DNA of 64,000 bases from contig NZ_JALIFP010000008.1 of NCBI RefSeq assembly GCF_022867885.1, positions 1 to 64,000 of the forward strand, read 5' to 3'. Below, one piece after another: positions 17,502-26,879 of the stretch (positions are counted from its first letter, which is position 1; each line of letters begins with the position of its first letter). The position numbers were made by a program, and so were the translations under genes. The notes under the pieces are model-generated. The model was given only the letters and a program-made list of their open reading frames with translations. It did no database searches and was not told the origin of the DNA. This DNA comes from Lederbergia sp. NSJ-179. Its GTDB lineage: Bacteria; Bacillota; Bacilli; Bacillales; Bacillaceae_C.

Positions 17502-18503
17502 ATGAATATTAACATTGCAATAAATGGCTTTGGTCGAATTGGAAGGCTTGCGTTCCGACAGATTTTTAATGCGGAGGGATATAGGATTGCGGCCATCAAT
17601 GATCTTACAAGCCCCAAAATGCTTGCGAATTTGCTAAAATATGATACCACACAGGGGAATTATAACAAAGCAATTAGTTACAATGAGAACAGCTTAATTG
17701 TGGACGGTGTGGCTATTCCCATCTATGCCCAAAAAGATCCCGGCCAACTTCCGTGGAAAGAATTGCAAATTGATGTGGTTCTGGAATGTACAGGCTTTTT
17801 TGCATCAAAAAGTGCAGCGGCTGCACATATTGATGCGGGCGCAAGAAAGGTATTGATATCCACCACTGCGGGAAAAGATATTCCCACTATTGTTTACGGC
17901 ATCAATGAACACACGTTGACAAAAGAAGATACCATTGTTTCGGCTGCGTCTTGTACCACGAACTGTCTTGCTCCAATGGCATACTTCTTGAACGAGCTTA
18001 GGCCTATCAAAAAAGGCTTTATGACAACAATACACGCCTATACAAATGATCAGAATACCCTTGATGGCCCCCATGCCAAAGATGACTTGCGCCGAGCACG
18101 CTCTGCGGCCGGAAACATCATTCCCACTACAACCGGAGCGGCAAAGGCTATCGGACAGGTTATCCCAGCCTTAAACGGAAAATTGGATGGAACATCCCAA
18201 AGGGTGCCGGTTATGGCAGGTTCACTCACAGAATTGACCGCGGTAGTGGGCGGCTCCGTAACAGCAGAACAGGTCAATCAGAAGATGAAGCAATCCCAAT
18301 CCGAGCAATACGGATATACAGAAGAACCGATTGTATCATCGGATATAATTGGCATGAATTATGGCGGATTGTTTGATGCAACACAAACGAAAGTAGCGGA
18401 CTTAGGAACAGATACACTAGTGAAAATAGCCGCATGGTATGATAACGAAAACTCTTTTACCAGCCAAATGATTCGTACTGTGAAATACCTTGCAGCATTA
18501 TAA
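17502..18503 (+). CDS. gap: Type I glyceraldehyde-3-phosphate dehydrogenase
   Basis: A 333-residue GAPDH that oxidises glyceraldehyde 3-phosphate to 1,3-bisphosphoglycerate. The Rossmann motif is INGFGRIGR, the active-site block ASCTTNCLAP contains the catalytic Cys, and WYDNENSF is the C-terminal signature. The Asn-Asp after strand 2 (AINDL) favours NAD over NADP. The start is the ATG at 17502 behind AAGGAAGGTG. No other glycolytic gene (pgk, tpi) follows, and a private AraC regulator is divergent, so this is probably an extra, conditionally used GAPDH and not the main glycolytic one. Confidence 0.93.
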   Translation: MNINIAINGFGRIGRLAFRQIFNAEGYRIAAINDLTSPKMLANLLKYDTTQGNYNKAISYNENSLIVDGVAIPIYAQKDPGQLPWKELQIDVVLECTGFFASKSAAAAHIDAGARKVLISTTAGKDIPTIVYGINEHTLTKEDTIVSAASCTTNCLAPMAYFLNELRPIKKGFMTTIHAYTNDQNTLDGPHAKDDLRRARSAAGNIIPTTTGAAKAIGQVIPALNGKLDGTSQRVPVMAGSLTELTAVVGGSVTAEQVNQKMKQSQSEQYGYTEEPIVSSDIIGMNYGGLFDATQTKVADLGTDTLVKIAAWYDNENSFTSQMIRTVKYLAAL

Positions 18504-19057
18504 TTCATAGGCTATAAAATCTATAGCCAAATTTAGTTTCATTCCTGCATTATAATGCTATCGGCCGATACTTTAAATGTGATCTACCGCCAATAACCGT
18601 TTTTAGTAACGGTAGGTAATTATATGCGCGCTTTAAGGGCCTTCCAATGGCAGTTGTGCGATTGGAGGGCCTTTTGTGGTAACGATCTTTTCATATGTGT
18701 CACTTGTTGAATTTTCGAAGGATCCGTTAAAATTTTTACAAGGGGGCAACGACTAAAAACGGTGGCCACCTAAACAGTTCGATCTTCAACCTTCTCCACG
18801 CCTGCCAAAGATAAATCGCTACACTTGCGTACATTGAATCCGCTATACAAAGGCACTCCAAAAATTTTAAAATAGCCTTCCTCTGGATAATCCAAGATCC
18901 CATATGTCCGGAATTTCACATTAAATTTTTATTCTATCTTATGATGTTTTTATTATAATGTTTATTTTATGTAACTATAAAAAGCATTCCTATTATGTGG
19001 AATACTCACTAAAATTTAAAAATGTTATATTTATATCCCCTTCCCCTTCCTTGGCCA
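18504..19057. other. Intergenic region with terminator and possible IS debris
   Basis: At 18637-18673, GGGCCTTCCAAT pairs with ATTGGAGGGCC and is followed by TTTTG, a likely gap terminator. A second dyad CTACCG/CGGTAG lies at about 18587-18614. The remainder (18720-18960) contains no credible gene; the word GGTGGCCACC near 18760 looks like insertion-sequence debris, but I cannot assign it. Confidence 0.45.
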
Positions 19058-20107
19058 CTACACCCTTTCGTCATTTGAAGGGGAAAGATCAAAAGCATCT
19101 GCCAAAAGTTCATAGGACTTATGCCGTGTAGTTTTTTCGGTCAACATATTCAAAATCATAATTTCATCTACCATCGCATCTTTCGCAAGTTCTCTTAATT
19201 TTTTCTCTACCTTTTCCACACTGCCTATCACAAAGCGACCTTTATTTTCTCGTCGCACTGCTTCCTCTTGGGGTGTATAGACATGGGAACTCGCTTCTTC
19301 AAGCGTTGGAGGAGCAAGATGAAAGGCACCTGTTCCCCATCTTACCCATTGCAATTCTGCTGGTCCTGCCAGATACTCTGCTTCTTCCTCTGTCTCTGCA
19401 GCAATGACAATGATAGCCAGTACGCTTTTAGGCTCAGGCATGAAAGAAGATGGGGTAAAGTTTTCACGATAAGCACGCAGCATTGGAACTGCTAACTGAG
19501 GGGAAATATGGGCTGCAAAGACAAACCCAAGCCCGTGGTGTGAAGCGAATTGCATTCCCCCATTACTTGACCCAAGCATATAAATATTTGGTGTCAAACT
19601 CTTATCTGGTGAAGGAGTAATATCTTTGAAAGGATGGTCATTCGGAAATTCATGTGAAAAAAAGGCAAGCAATTCATTTAATTGCTCTGGAAAATCATAA
19701 GTCGTAACCGCTTCCCGCGACCGTCTTAATGCCAGTGCAGTCAGACCATCAGTCCCAGGCGCCCGCCCAATTCCCAAATCAATTCGCCCGGGATGCAATG
19801 CTTCCAGTAAGGAAAAATTTTCTGCAACCTTAAGGGGACTATGATTGGGCAACATAATCCCACCAGAACCGATACGAATGTTTTTCGTAACAGCCGCTGC
19901 ATGAGCACTTAGTAAATCCGGAGAGGTGCTCATCTGATGTTTTGTATTATGATGTTCTGCAAACCAGTAGCGGGTATAACCAAGACGATCGGCTAACTGC
20001 ACGAGTTCCGTGGAATTTTGTAATGTTTGCGTTGCTGATTCTCCGTTAAACATTGTTGCCAAATCTAAAATGGATAATTGTACATCTTTTGCTTGGTGAT
20101 TGACCAT
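19058..20107 (-). CDS. Luciferase-like flavin monooxygenase, group 1
   Basis: A 349-residue LLM-class flavin-dependent oxidoreductase. Family words include RLGYTRYWFAEHHN, IRIGSGGIMLPNHSPLKVAENF and ALHPGRIDLGIGRAPGTD. These enzymes use reduced flavin, often supplied in trans, to oxidise small molecules; the substrate is unknown. The start is set at 20107, where AAGGAAG is well placed; the frame extends further upstream without a ribosome binding site. It stands alone on its strand. Confidence 0.85.
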   Translation of the reverse strand: MVNHQAKDVQLSILDLATMFNGESATQTLQNSTELVQLADRLGYTRYWFAEHHNTKHQMSTSPDLLSAHAAAVTKNIRIGSGGIMLPNHSPLKVAENFSLLEALHPGRIDLGIGRAPGTDGLTALALRRSREAVTTYDFPEQLNELLAFFSHEFPNDHPFKDITPSPDKSLTPNIYMLGSSNGGMQFASHHGLGFVFAAHISPQLAVPMLRAYRENFTPSSFMPEPKSVLAIIVIAAETEEEAEYLAGPAELQWVRWGTGAFHLAPPTLEEASSHVYTPQEEAVRRENKGRFVIGSVEKVEKKLRELAKDAMVDEIMILNMLTEKTTRHKSYELLADAFDLSPSNDERV

Positions 20108-20299
20108 ACTAAATCGCTTCCTTTGCATTTTTTGTAGCTTAAAAGCTTTCCTGAAAAACCTGACCATCCTGCCATTTTTCCTAGGTATTTCATTGGAAAC
20201 CGAAGTTCAGCCTTCTCAAAGGTCTACCGCATACATTATTCCTTCTCATTCTAAACTCATTAGCAAGCTAACTTTTTTTCAATATAAAGGCTATCCATA

Positions 20300-20401
20300 T
20301 TAAGAAATATTTTCAAGCATTTGTTGCATAAGACGACGCAATAGCAGACGTTCCTCTGGCAAGATACCGTTTAACAGCTTTTCTTGCTGATTTTTCCAAA
20401 C
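20300..20401 (-). pseudogene. MarR regulator C-terminal remnant
   Basis: About 33 residues (VWKNQQEKLLNGILPEERLL onward, ending QMLENIS) match the C-terminal helix of MarR proteins, then TAA. There is no DNA-binding domain upstream, so this is a truncated remnant. Confidence 0.5.
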
Positions 20402-20488
20402 TTACTGAACCGGTTGCCGAAAAAGGACCGAATCCACTATTGGATCCAGCCCACGTGAGTTATGATTCGGTAATGGTAAAACCCGAAT

Positions 20489-20600
20489 TTACATGAATTT
20501 GCTTATATCTGGATAACCACTTATAGCCCAAGCATCATCAACAATCAGACTTGCACCGTTTACATAAGAAGCGTCATCACTAACTATCTTTAAAATGGTT
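20489..20600 (-). pseudogene. Short-chain dehydrogenase C-terminal remnant
   Basis: About 35 residues read SDDASYVNGASLIVDDAWAI and end ISKFM-stop, the standard C-terminus of classical SDR enzymes. The rest of the gene is absent; sequence upstream belongs to the PadR remnant on the other strand. Confidence 0.6.
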
Positions 20601-20640
20601 TTATAAAAAACAAAAATTAGAAAAAGAGGTGAAATGACGA

Positions 20641-21194
20641 TTGTATGAACTTCTAGTCCTATCATTATTAATGAAATTCCCATTACATGCCTATCTCATT
20701 TCGAAAATAGCCAATGGGAAACAATTAGCAGGGGTACCCTTTCCACTTTGTTAAACAAACTGAATAAAACAGGGCTTATTCAAGAGGCGAATCCAGAGAA
20801 TGCCCCCTTTCCATCTGAACGGTCATCCCGCACCTATGAAATTACTGATAAGGGAAAAGATCGTTTTTATGAATTAATGATGGAAACTGAAAAAGGCCTT
20901 GGGAACTACCAAAAGAGTTTCCATACTAAAACTGCCTACCTTGATTTCTTATGCTATGAAGATCAAGTATATTTGGTAGATCACTATATACGATATTGTC
21001 AGAAAGCTATCGATCATATTAAAGAACAGCAATTAGAGTTTGATGAAAACCCTGACCAAATACAACCCATGCAAAACACCTACTTCTTCCAAACAATCCA
21101 AGGATTAATGGATCATCAAATGAATCGGTGGAAGCTTGAATTTGAATGGATATCTCATGTGAAGCAACAAATTAAAGACGAACCACATAATTGA
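20641..21194 (+). pseudogene. PadR family regulator, frameshifted
   Basis: A PadR-type regulator split by a frameshift. A TTG start at 20641 behind AGAGGTG gives the N-terminal helix YELLVLSLLMKFPLHAYLIS, then the frame runs to a stop. The frame that continues from about 20715 gives WETISRGTLSTLLNKLNKTGLIQEA, the recognition helix and wing, and then a normal C-terminal dimerisation domain to 21194. A small deletion near 20710-20720 explains the break. The frame from 20748 is open, but a protein started there would lack most of the DNA-binding domain. Confidence 0.75.
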
Positions 21195-21301
21195 ACATGA
21201 AACCCTGCTGATTCGTTCAAAACACAAGAAACACATAATCGATCAATTTAGAGACCTATCTCGATCGGTAAATCAGCCTGGCAAATAAATGGCATGGGAA
21301 T

Positions 21302-22507
21302 TTATGGTTGATCGTTCATCTCCCGAGTTTCATTCTTGAAAAATTTCTTTTGAGATACGCTCAGCATAAACACACTCAAAAGCGTTCCCAGCAAGACAAT
21401 CAATCCCATGGGGATATGTTTATTTGCATGATAGAGAGAGGTGCTTAGAATGGGGGCGATGATAGCCGAAACTCCCTGCACCGCTGTAACCAGACCGGCA
21501 ACTCCACCCTGCTGTTCGTTTCTCACGGAAAGAGAAGCGCCAGTCATAAAACCGGTCATCATGAATCCCGATCCTAATCCAAAGACAAAAAACGCCAAGT
21601 AGTAAAATGAAAGCTGCTTTGTAAGAAGGAATATGATCATACTTGCAACGAGAATCAAGGAACCGATCAGTACCATGGGCCGCGGCTCCCATTTTAGCCA
21701 TTTGGACTGAATAATCTGTGCAATAAGCACAGCCAAGCCTGTAAACATTAAACCGAAGGAAACCGTCACCGCCAACTGATCAGAGGGGAGACCCAGCTGA
21801 TCCTGCAGATAGAACCCGCCTATGACCTGAATCGTGAAAAGCCCAATCATCGTTACTAACGCAACGAATAAATAAATTCGCAAACCGGGTTGTAATGGGC
21901 TGACTTTTATCGCCCCTCTCTGGATTATCGGCTTTGTTGCGGGCATCAAAAGCAGTGTGATAAACAAGGCAACTGCTGTGATCACTATGCCAAAATATAA
22001 CGGCCATAACAAGCCAATCAAGGTGAATATACCGGCAATGGCTGGTCCGAAAATTAACCCCATCCCGTTGGCGGCACTTATGATTGCCATGGCGCTCCCT
22101 CTTTCCTTATCCTCTGTTACATCACCCATAAACGCTTGAGATGCTGTCAGGATGGCAGGGATGAACATGCCGACCATGCTTCGCATTACGATCATCAAAG
22201 ACAGCAACAGTCCGCCGCTAATCCAGTGGTGGAGACCGCAATAAAAAGTGATCGTCAACAATAAAGTGCTGATGGACAGGCCGATAAATCCGATCAGAAT
22301 AACCGGTTTCCGACCTTTCGCATCACTGATATTCCCCCATACCGGAGCCATAACGGCCGTCATAATCGATCCGGTTGATATCAAAATTCCAGAGTGGATT
22401 TCTTTTAACCCCAATTCTCGGATCAGCGAAGGGGTTATCGGCGCAAGAAGCATAACCCCCAACATCGCGACAAAAACACTAAAAAAGACAGTGATCTTAA
22501 TTCTACC
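21302..22507 (-). CDS. MFS multidrug-type efflux transporter
   Basis: A 401-residue major facilitator superfamily transporter with about twelve membrane segments. The loop 2-3 signature reads GNISDAKGRKPVILIG, and MVGMFIPAILTASQAFMGDV lies in the region of motif C of drug antiporters. It probably exports a drug or metabolite by proton antiport. Start at 22507 was chosen because GGGGAGAT precedes it. The broken PadR gene downstream may once have regulated it, but the genes are convergent. Confidence 0.85.
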   Translation of the reverse strand, partial: GRIKITVFFSVFVAMLGVMLLAPITPSLIRELGLKEIHSGILISTGSIMTAVMAPVWGNISDAKGRKPVILIGFIGLSISTLLLTITFYCGLHHWISGGLLLSLMIVMRSMVGMFIPAILTASQAFMGDVTEDKERGSAMAIISAANGMGLIFGPAIAGIFTLIGLLWPLYFGIVITAVALFITLLLMPATKPIIQRGAIKVSPLQPGLRIYLFVALVTMIGLFTIQVIGGFYLQDQLGLPSDQLAVTVSFGLMFTGLAVLIAQIIQSKWLKWEPRPMVLIGSLILVASMIIFLLTKQLSFYYLAFFVFGLGSGFMMTGFMTGASLSVRNEQQGGVAGLVTAVQGVSAIIAPILSTSLYHANKHIPMGLIVLLGTLLSVFMLSVSQKKFFKNETREMNDQP

Positions 22508-22581
22508 CATTATTTTATCTCCCCAATAAATTAACATTTTCTCCTAAGACATAGCTTTACTCTTGAACCGTTTATTTTTAA

Positions 22582-23037
22582 TTACCACGGTTTAAAAACC
22601 ATCAGAATAAAAATAGTAATGAGTAATGCGTTTTGTACCCAATCATGCGGGGCCTTTTTATTTAATAATTGTATATACTCCTGTGGAATATTTTCACCAA
22701 CGTGTGCCTCGGAAATATTCAACATGGATTTCATTTTGGGTTCTATGGTAAACGCACTGTAAATACCTAAAATGATGAATAAGCCTAGTGCCGCCACATA
22801 CCAAACTGTCTTAAACAATGACGGATTCATAAGCCCCATTAATAAGCCAGTGATTACAAGCAAGCCAAAGCCGATACTAGATAAAGGATTCAGTTTTCCA
22901 ATGATTTTGTGAGCACTTTTTAACTCATGCATATTTCCGGCTGTTTTTAAAATCCGATTAAATACCAGAGCAGGTCCCACTCCAATAATGGCAGCAAAAA
23001 TGTGAATCGCCACTAAAAAAGTATATAATTGATGCAT
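22582..23037 (-). CDS. DUF2269 family membrane protein
   Basis: A 151-residue protein with four hydrophobic segments and the family-like start VAIHIFAAIIGVGPALVFNRIL. Function of the family is unknown. It lies about 90 bp downstream of the serine hydrolase gene on the same strand and could be cotranscribed. Confidence 0.7.
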   Translation of the reverse strand: MHQLYTFLVAIHIFAAIIGVGPALVFNRILKTAGNMHELKSAHKIIGKLNPLSSIGFGLLVITGLLMGLMNPSLFKTVWYVAALGLFIILGIYSAFTIEPKMKSMLNISEAHVGENIPQEYIQLLNKKAPHDWVQNALLITIFILMVFKPW

Positions 23038-23125
23038 GTATTACACTCCTTCATCACTATTTTCTAAGTACGGTGTTACTTGATTTGAAATGAGGTTTCC
23101 ACTAATATGGATTATCGGTCAGGCT

Positions 23126-24550
23126 TCATACCTTTTCCTTCTTGAATTTTAGCCCTTTATAATCCATTTCTACGATCTGATCCTGCACATTTCTATTAAA
23201 TTTGACACAATCCATTGTCCCTTCTAATAAAAAGGTGTCTTTATCAATAGGCTTTAAAACAATTGGAGAACCAAGCACATATGTCTGAAGCTGATTCTTT
23301 TTCAATTCAACTGAGAGAGACAAGTTCATCGACTCTGATTGATAATGGCCAACGTACTGTGACACTTCTTTCGCCCCTACGGATTTGTCATACATGACAT
23401 GGGAAGCTTCCGCTAATCGATTCTCCATGCGATTAAATGCCCCATTCATGATTGCAGTTGGTGTCGTACTCAAAAAATTAGTGAGAACTACTCCTGTTAA
23501 ACCTTTTTCAGGAATAATATACATTTGTGCTCCCCCGCCTTTGATACCACCAGCATGTTCCACCAGTTTTGCTCCATGGTAATCGGAAACGATAGACAGG
23601 CCGTACCCGTAACCTTGTTTGATTATTGGATTTCTCCAGATATGAACCTCTGTCATCTGTTTGACACTATCATTTGTCAAAATTTGCTCGGCTCCTACCT
23701 TTCCGCCCGTCCGGAAAAGTTCTGTGAATTTCAGCATGTCGGAAACGGTCGACTTCAGAAAACCGGAGGCTCGTTGCACAGGAGTGTCCCACCAGTTTGG
23801 GGAAGGAACGACAGTTTTTTTTCCATTCTGCTCACGGGATACATAGATTTTTGTTACATTTTCATCACAAATGTCATTCAGAAAAAAGGAGGTACGCTTC
23901 ATCCCGGAAGGATCTAAAATGTGTTCTTGGACGTACTTTTCATACTTTTGCCCGCTTACTTGTTCGATAATTGCTCCTAACAAGCCATAGCAATCATTAC
24001 TGTAATGCCACTGTTCCCCGGGCTTACCCAACAACTCGAAATCCAATTGGGAGATATGGACGAGATATTCTTCATACGTGCGAATCGGTTGAAACGCTTC
24101 TTTGTTCCCTTGGATCGTTGGATCATACTTGAAATCGTCTTCCGTCAAACTTTCGTACAATACCATCGGAAACGTTTGAAGATCAGGGATACCGCTTGTG
24201 TGGGTCATAAAATGATGAATGGTCATTTGATTGGCATATTTCCCATTTTTAAGGTGGAAATCAGGTAAATACTTTTTGATGGGATCATGCAAAGAAAGCT
24301 GACCCTTCTCCTGTAATTGCATTAAGGCAACGCATGTAAATGATTTTGTAATCGATCCAATGGCAAATACAGTATCCCTCGTAACTTTCAATTGATTTTC
24401 TACATCACGGTAACCAAAACCCTTTTCATAAAAGACCTGCCCATCTTTTGCCAACCCGACGGCAACACCGGGAAGGTGAGATTCTTTCATTACCTTTTCT
24501 ACATAAGTTTCAAAAGTAGCGATCCAGCCGTCATTTTTCATTTCTTTCAC
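23126..24550 (-). CDS. Beta-lactamase-fold serine hydrolase
   Basis: A 474-residue serine hydrolase of the class C beta-lactamase/penicillin-binding-protein-like family. The nucleophile motif SxxK is SITKS, the tyrosine motif is YSN, and the third motif appears as EHAGGIKGG. A separate C-terminal domain of about 100 residues follows the catalytic part. No signal peptide is seen, so it probably acts in the cytoplasm, on peptides or esters. The ATG overlaps the DUF4064 stop by four bases. The pair lies behind a TetR gene with matching operators. Confidence 0.87.
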   Translation of the reverse strand: MKEMKNDGWIATFETYVEKVMKESHLPGVAVGLAKDGQVFYEKGFGYRDVENQLKVTRDTVFAIGSITKSFTCVALMQLQEKGQLSLHDPIKKYLPDFHLKNGKYANQMTIHHFMTHTSGIPDLQTFPMVLYESLTEDDFKYDPTIQGNKEAFQPIRTYEEYLVHISQLDFELLGKPGEQWHYSNDCYGLLGAIIEQVSGQKYEKYVQEHILDPSGMKRTSFFLNDICDENVTKIYVSREQNGKKTVVPSPNWWDTPVQRASGFLKSTVSDMLKFTELFRTGGKVGAEQILTNDSVKQMTEVHIWRNPIIKQGYGYGLSIVSDYHGAKLVEHAGGIKGGGAQMYIIPEKGLTGVVLTNFLSTTPTAIMNGAFNRMENRLAEASHVMYDKSVGAKEVSQYVGHYQSESMNLSLSVELKKNQLQTYVLGSPIVLKPIDKDTFLLEGTMDCVKFNRNVQDQIVEMDYKGLKFKKEKV

Positions 24551-24984
24551 TCCTTCTCCTCAACGAACCACTGGGAATTTTTTTGCCTTTCCGCATTACC
24601 TTTTGGCTTTCTAACCAAAGCCATAATCCCTGCAATAATAAAGAATAAAACGGGAATCATTCCGATTACTGAAATGATACTAATCACTACCGATACTATA
24701 ATCAGTCCCCATCCTACAAGTTTTGGGCTACGATTTCCTTTCAATATCATTGCAGCACCTACTCCAAGTACAATGCCGATAATTCCGGGCAAAATAAACA
24801 TCGTACCAGCTTGACCCAACTGTTCCAGGGTGTAAGCATTTTGGCTCTCACTCCAACCGGAATCCAAATATCGTAGAAAAGCCTCATTATCTTTGAGGTA
24901 CAAAAAAACGACACCCGTTCCAACCATGACAAGACTAGTTATAAATCCCAGGACACTTAATACGATTTCTACTGTACGTTTCAT
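24547..24984 (-). CDS. DUF4064 family membrane protein
   Basis: A 145-residue small membrane protein with three hydrophobic segments (after MKRTVEIVLSVLGF, around the residue block GIIGIVLGVGAAMIL, and a third helical region), matching DUF4064. Function unknown. The start is the ATG at 24984 behind GGAGG. It is translationally coupled to the serine hydrolase downstream. Confidence 0.72.
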   Translation of the reverse strand: MKRTVEIVLSVLGFITSLVMVGTGVVFLYLKDNEAFLRYLDSGWSESQNAYTLEQLGQAGTMFILPGIIGIVLGVGAAMILKGNRSPKLVGWGLIIVSVVISIISVIGMIPVLFFIIAGIMALVRKPKGNAERQKNSQWFVEEKE

Positions 24985-25027
24985 ATGAATAAACCTCCGT
25001 TTAAATAAAATAGTCCTTCGGAAATTA

Positions 25028-25051
25028 GAATGAATATATTTTAATTCATTC
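25028..25051 (-). promoter_or_regulatory. TetR-type operator 1
   Basis: GAATGAAT (25028-25035) and ATTCATTC (25044-25051) form a perfect dyad with an 8-bp centre. It lies between the TetR gene and the DUF4064 gene. The same arms recur upstream of the TetR gene. Confidence 0.7.
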
Positions 25052-25084
25052 ACATTATGGCGATAAAGAATGCCGCTTCTCTCT

Positions 25085-25663
25085 CTATTTACGGCAATTG
25101 GTTAAACCTTTCATGATAAACTCTACAAGGTATTGAATAATCTCAGGAAAATGCTGAATCCCGATGTCTTCCTTATGGGAATCGATATAAGCTAAGGAGT
25201 CAAAAAAGGCTGCTAAAAGATCATCATCTATATCACTTCTTATTTTCCCATCCGCTTTCCACTGTTTTAACAGCCCCACGAAGAAGCTGCGGATCGAATC
25301 ATCATCTATACTTGGGTTTTCACGGAAGTGCTTTTCCAATTTACGGAAGACATCTCTGTTATACCATTCTTGCAGTATCCTATTTGAATGCATGGCCTCG
25401 AAGCTCTGTGTCATGAATTCCTTCACAAGCGTGATGGGATCTTCATTTACATCAAGCGATTCTACAATCCGATTTTTTATTTGTTTGTTTTCACTCATAT
25501 AAACGTCTAAGAAGAGTTGCTCTTTTGAGGAGTAGTAGTTATAAAAAGTTCCGACCCCTGTCCCAGCCATTTTAGTAATGTCTGAGATATTTGTGTCTTT
25601 ATATCCTTTAGATTGGAATATAGCCTTACCACAGTTGAATATTTCTGCCTTTATATCCTTCAT
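25085..25663 (-). CDS. TetR family transcriptional regulator
   Basis: A 192-residue TetR regulator. The N-terminal helix-turn-helix reads ISDITKMAGTGVGTFYNYYS followed by SKEQLF, a textbook TetR signature; the C-terminal ligand domain is not diagnostic. The start at 25663 follows AGAGGTG. Two matching dyads flank the gene, so it probably represses itself and the DUF4064-hydrolase pair. Confidence 0.88.
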   Translation of the reverse strand: MKDIKAEIFNCGKAIFQSKGYKDTNISDITKMAGTGVGTFYNYYSSKEQLFLDVYMSENKQIKNRIVESLDVNEDPITLVKEFMTQSFEAMHSNRILQEWYNRDVFRKLEKHFRENPSIDDDSIRSFFVGLLKQWKADGKIRSDIDDDLLAAFFDSLAYIDSHKEDIGIQHFPEIIQYLVEFIMKGLTNCRK

Positions 25664-25676
25664 ATTACACACCTCT

Positions 25677-25700
25677 GAATGAATATTTTATTTTTCATTC
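25677..25700 (-). promoter_or_regulatory. TetR-type operator 2
   Basis: GAATGAAT (25677-25684) and TTTCATTC (25693-25700) repeat the arm, spacing and total length of the site at 25028-25051, with one mismatch. It lies just upstream of the TetR start, as an autoregulatory operator would. Confidence 0.7.
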
Positions 25701-25775
25701 ATACAATATCACAATTGGAGTTCCGGTGCAACTTTTTTCAAAGCAAGTCCTCTCCGTGTCCCAAATGAAGATTAT

Positions 25776-25922
25776 TCACTTGGGATATTCCTCACTTGTC
25801 GCATGGTGAAATGACAAAAAAGGGCAGACTGCCTCCACTTCTTCATTTTCTTTCAAATCAAAATGAAATTCTTCCACTACATATTCAGGTACCTCGTCTT
25901 CCTTACCACAATCCAAACATTA
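25776..25922 (-). pseudogene. Remnant of a small Cys-rich protein
   Basis: A frame with no start codon encodes about 47 residues: CLDCGKEDEVPEYVVEEFHF, an acidic stretch, then AVCPF and a short tail. The CxxC plus later Cys suggest a zinc ribbon that has lost its N-terminus and its last Cys. Family unknown. Confidence 0.35.
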
Positions 25923-25973
25923 TTAATTGAATTGGGAGTTGCCAAACTATAATCCACCAGTTTTTATGCATGG

Positions 25974-26018
25974 GTGCCAGGTACTGAAACCATTCGGAAC
26001 TGTTTCAGTACCTGGCAC
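25974..26018. repeat. 17-bp perfect inverted repeat (REP-like)
   Basis: GTGCCAGGTACTGAAAC (25974-25990) is perfectly inverted at 26002-26018 across an 11-base loop. GTGCC-type palindromes of this kind are widespread in some Bacillus genomes as REP-like elements, but only one copy is in this window. It is not followed by a T-run. Confidence 0.6.
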
Positions 26019-26139
26019 CTGAACCCAATAATGAGGCACAACCTGCATGAAGGTATGATAAAAGAGCCTAGGTTATTAGGATGGAGATTTCTAGGCTTTT
26101 CCTTTATAGCTTGAAAAAGATTAACTAGCTACGAGTAAC

Positions 26140-26311
26140 AACTAGTTTTTTTCTTTATAAACACCATTACAAATTTTGAGTCATCGCTTGCTAGATAGAT
26201 AATTCCATTTGCAATATCTTCTGCAGCACCAACGTGGGGTGGTAGTGGAGTTTCAGCACCAATTGCCTTAGCTGCATCCTCTTTCGTATTCATACCATTT
26301 CCTGAGGCCAT
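26140..26311 (-). pseudogene. Short-chain dehydrogenase remnant
   Basis: About 45 residues (ETPLPPHVGAAEDIANGIIY, then LASDDSKFV) match the region before the C-terminus of SDR enzymes, where SKFVTGAELVVDGG would normally follow. The frame is lost after SKFV. No Rossmann domain upstream. Confidence 0.55.
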
Positions 26312-26388
26312 CCTGTTGGGACAGAGGGGCAGGTTTGTTGTCCCTGTAAAAAATGGTGGAACGAGTTTCCTGCCCCCTGTTCCATATG

Positions 26389-26652
26389 TTACAAATACTC
26401 CCCTGTATGAGATTTCAGACTTTTCATAATCTCATCTGGTGTTCCCTCAGCAATAATTTGACCACCTTTTTCTCCTCCTTCTGGGCCTAAATTAACAACC
26501 CAGTCAGAGGCTCTTATCATTTGGCTATTATGTTCCACCATAATAACGGTATTCCCAGCATCTACGAGTCTATCCAATAATTTTAATAATTGAGTGACAT
26601 CATTTGGATGTAATCTAGTGGTTGGTTCGTCTAATAAATATAATGAACTTTT
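26389..26652 (-). pseudogene. uvrA: UvrA C-terminal remnant
   Basis: The frame encodes the last ~85 residues of a UvrA-type excision-repair ATPase: Walker B LYLLDEPTTRLHP, the switch region VIMVEHN, then DLGPEGG-like NLGPEGGEKGGQIIAEGTP and HTGEYL at the end. The large N-terminal part is missing, so it cannot act in repair. It may come from a second, UvrA2-like gene. Confidence 0.7.
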
Positions 26653-26879
26653 CTTTTTTGTCTGTTAAAATCCAACCATCGAAAAAGAACTTAAAGTGAT
26701 TTTACTTATTTTCGTATGCCATATCCTACGGGCATGTGAAACAATCATTTGTTTAATCTTATCCATATCTTGACGGCTCTGATCAAAATCCTATGAATAT
26801 TAATCCTATAAAAACATATTGATAGATATAAGAGAAAAAACTAGACTTTAAACCTTACTATACTAGGAGTTGGATAATA
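26653..26879. other. Gene-free stretch
   Basis: No gene or RNA recognised. AGGAG at about 26866 is the ribosome binding site of the following SpoIIP-like gene. Confidence 0.5.
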
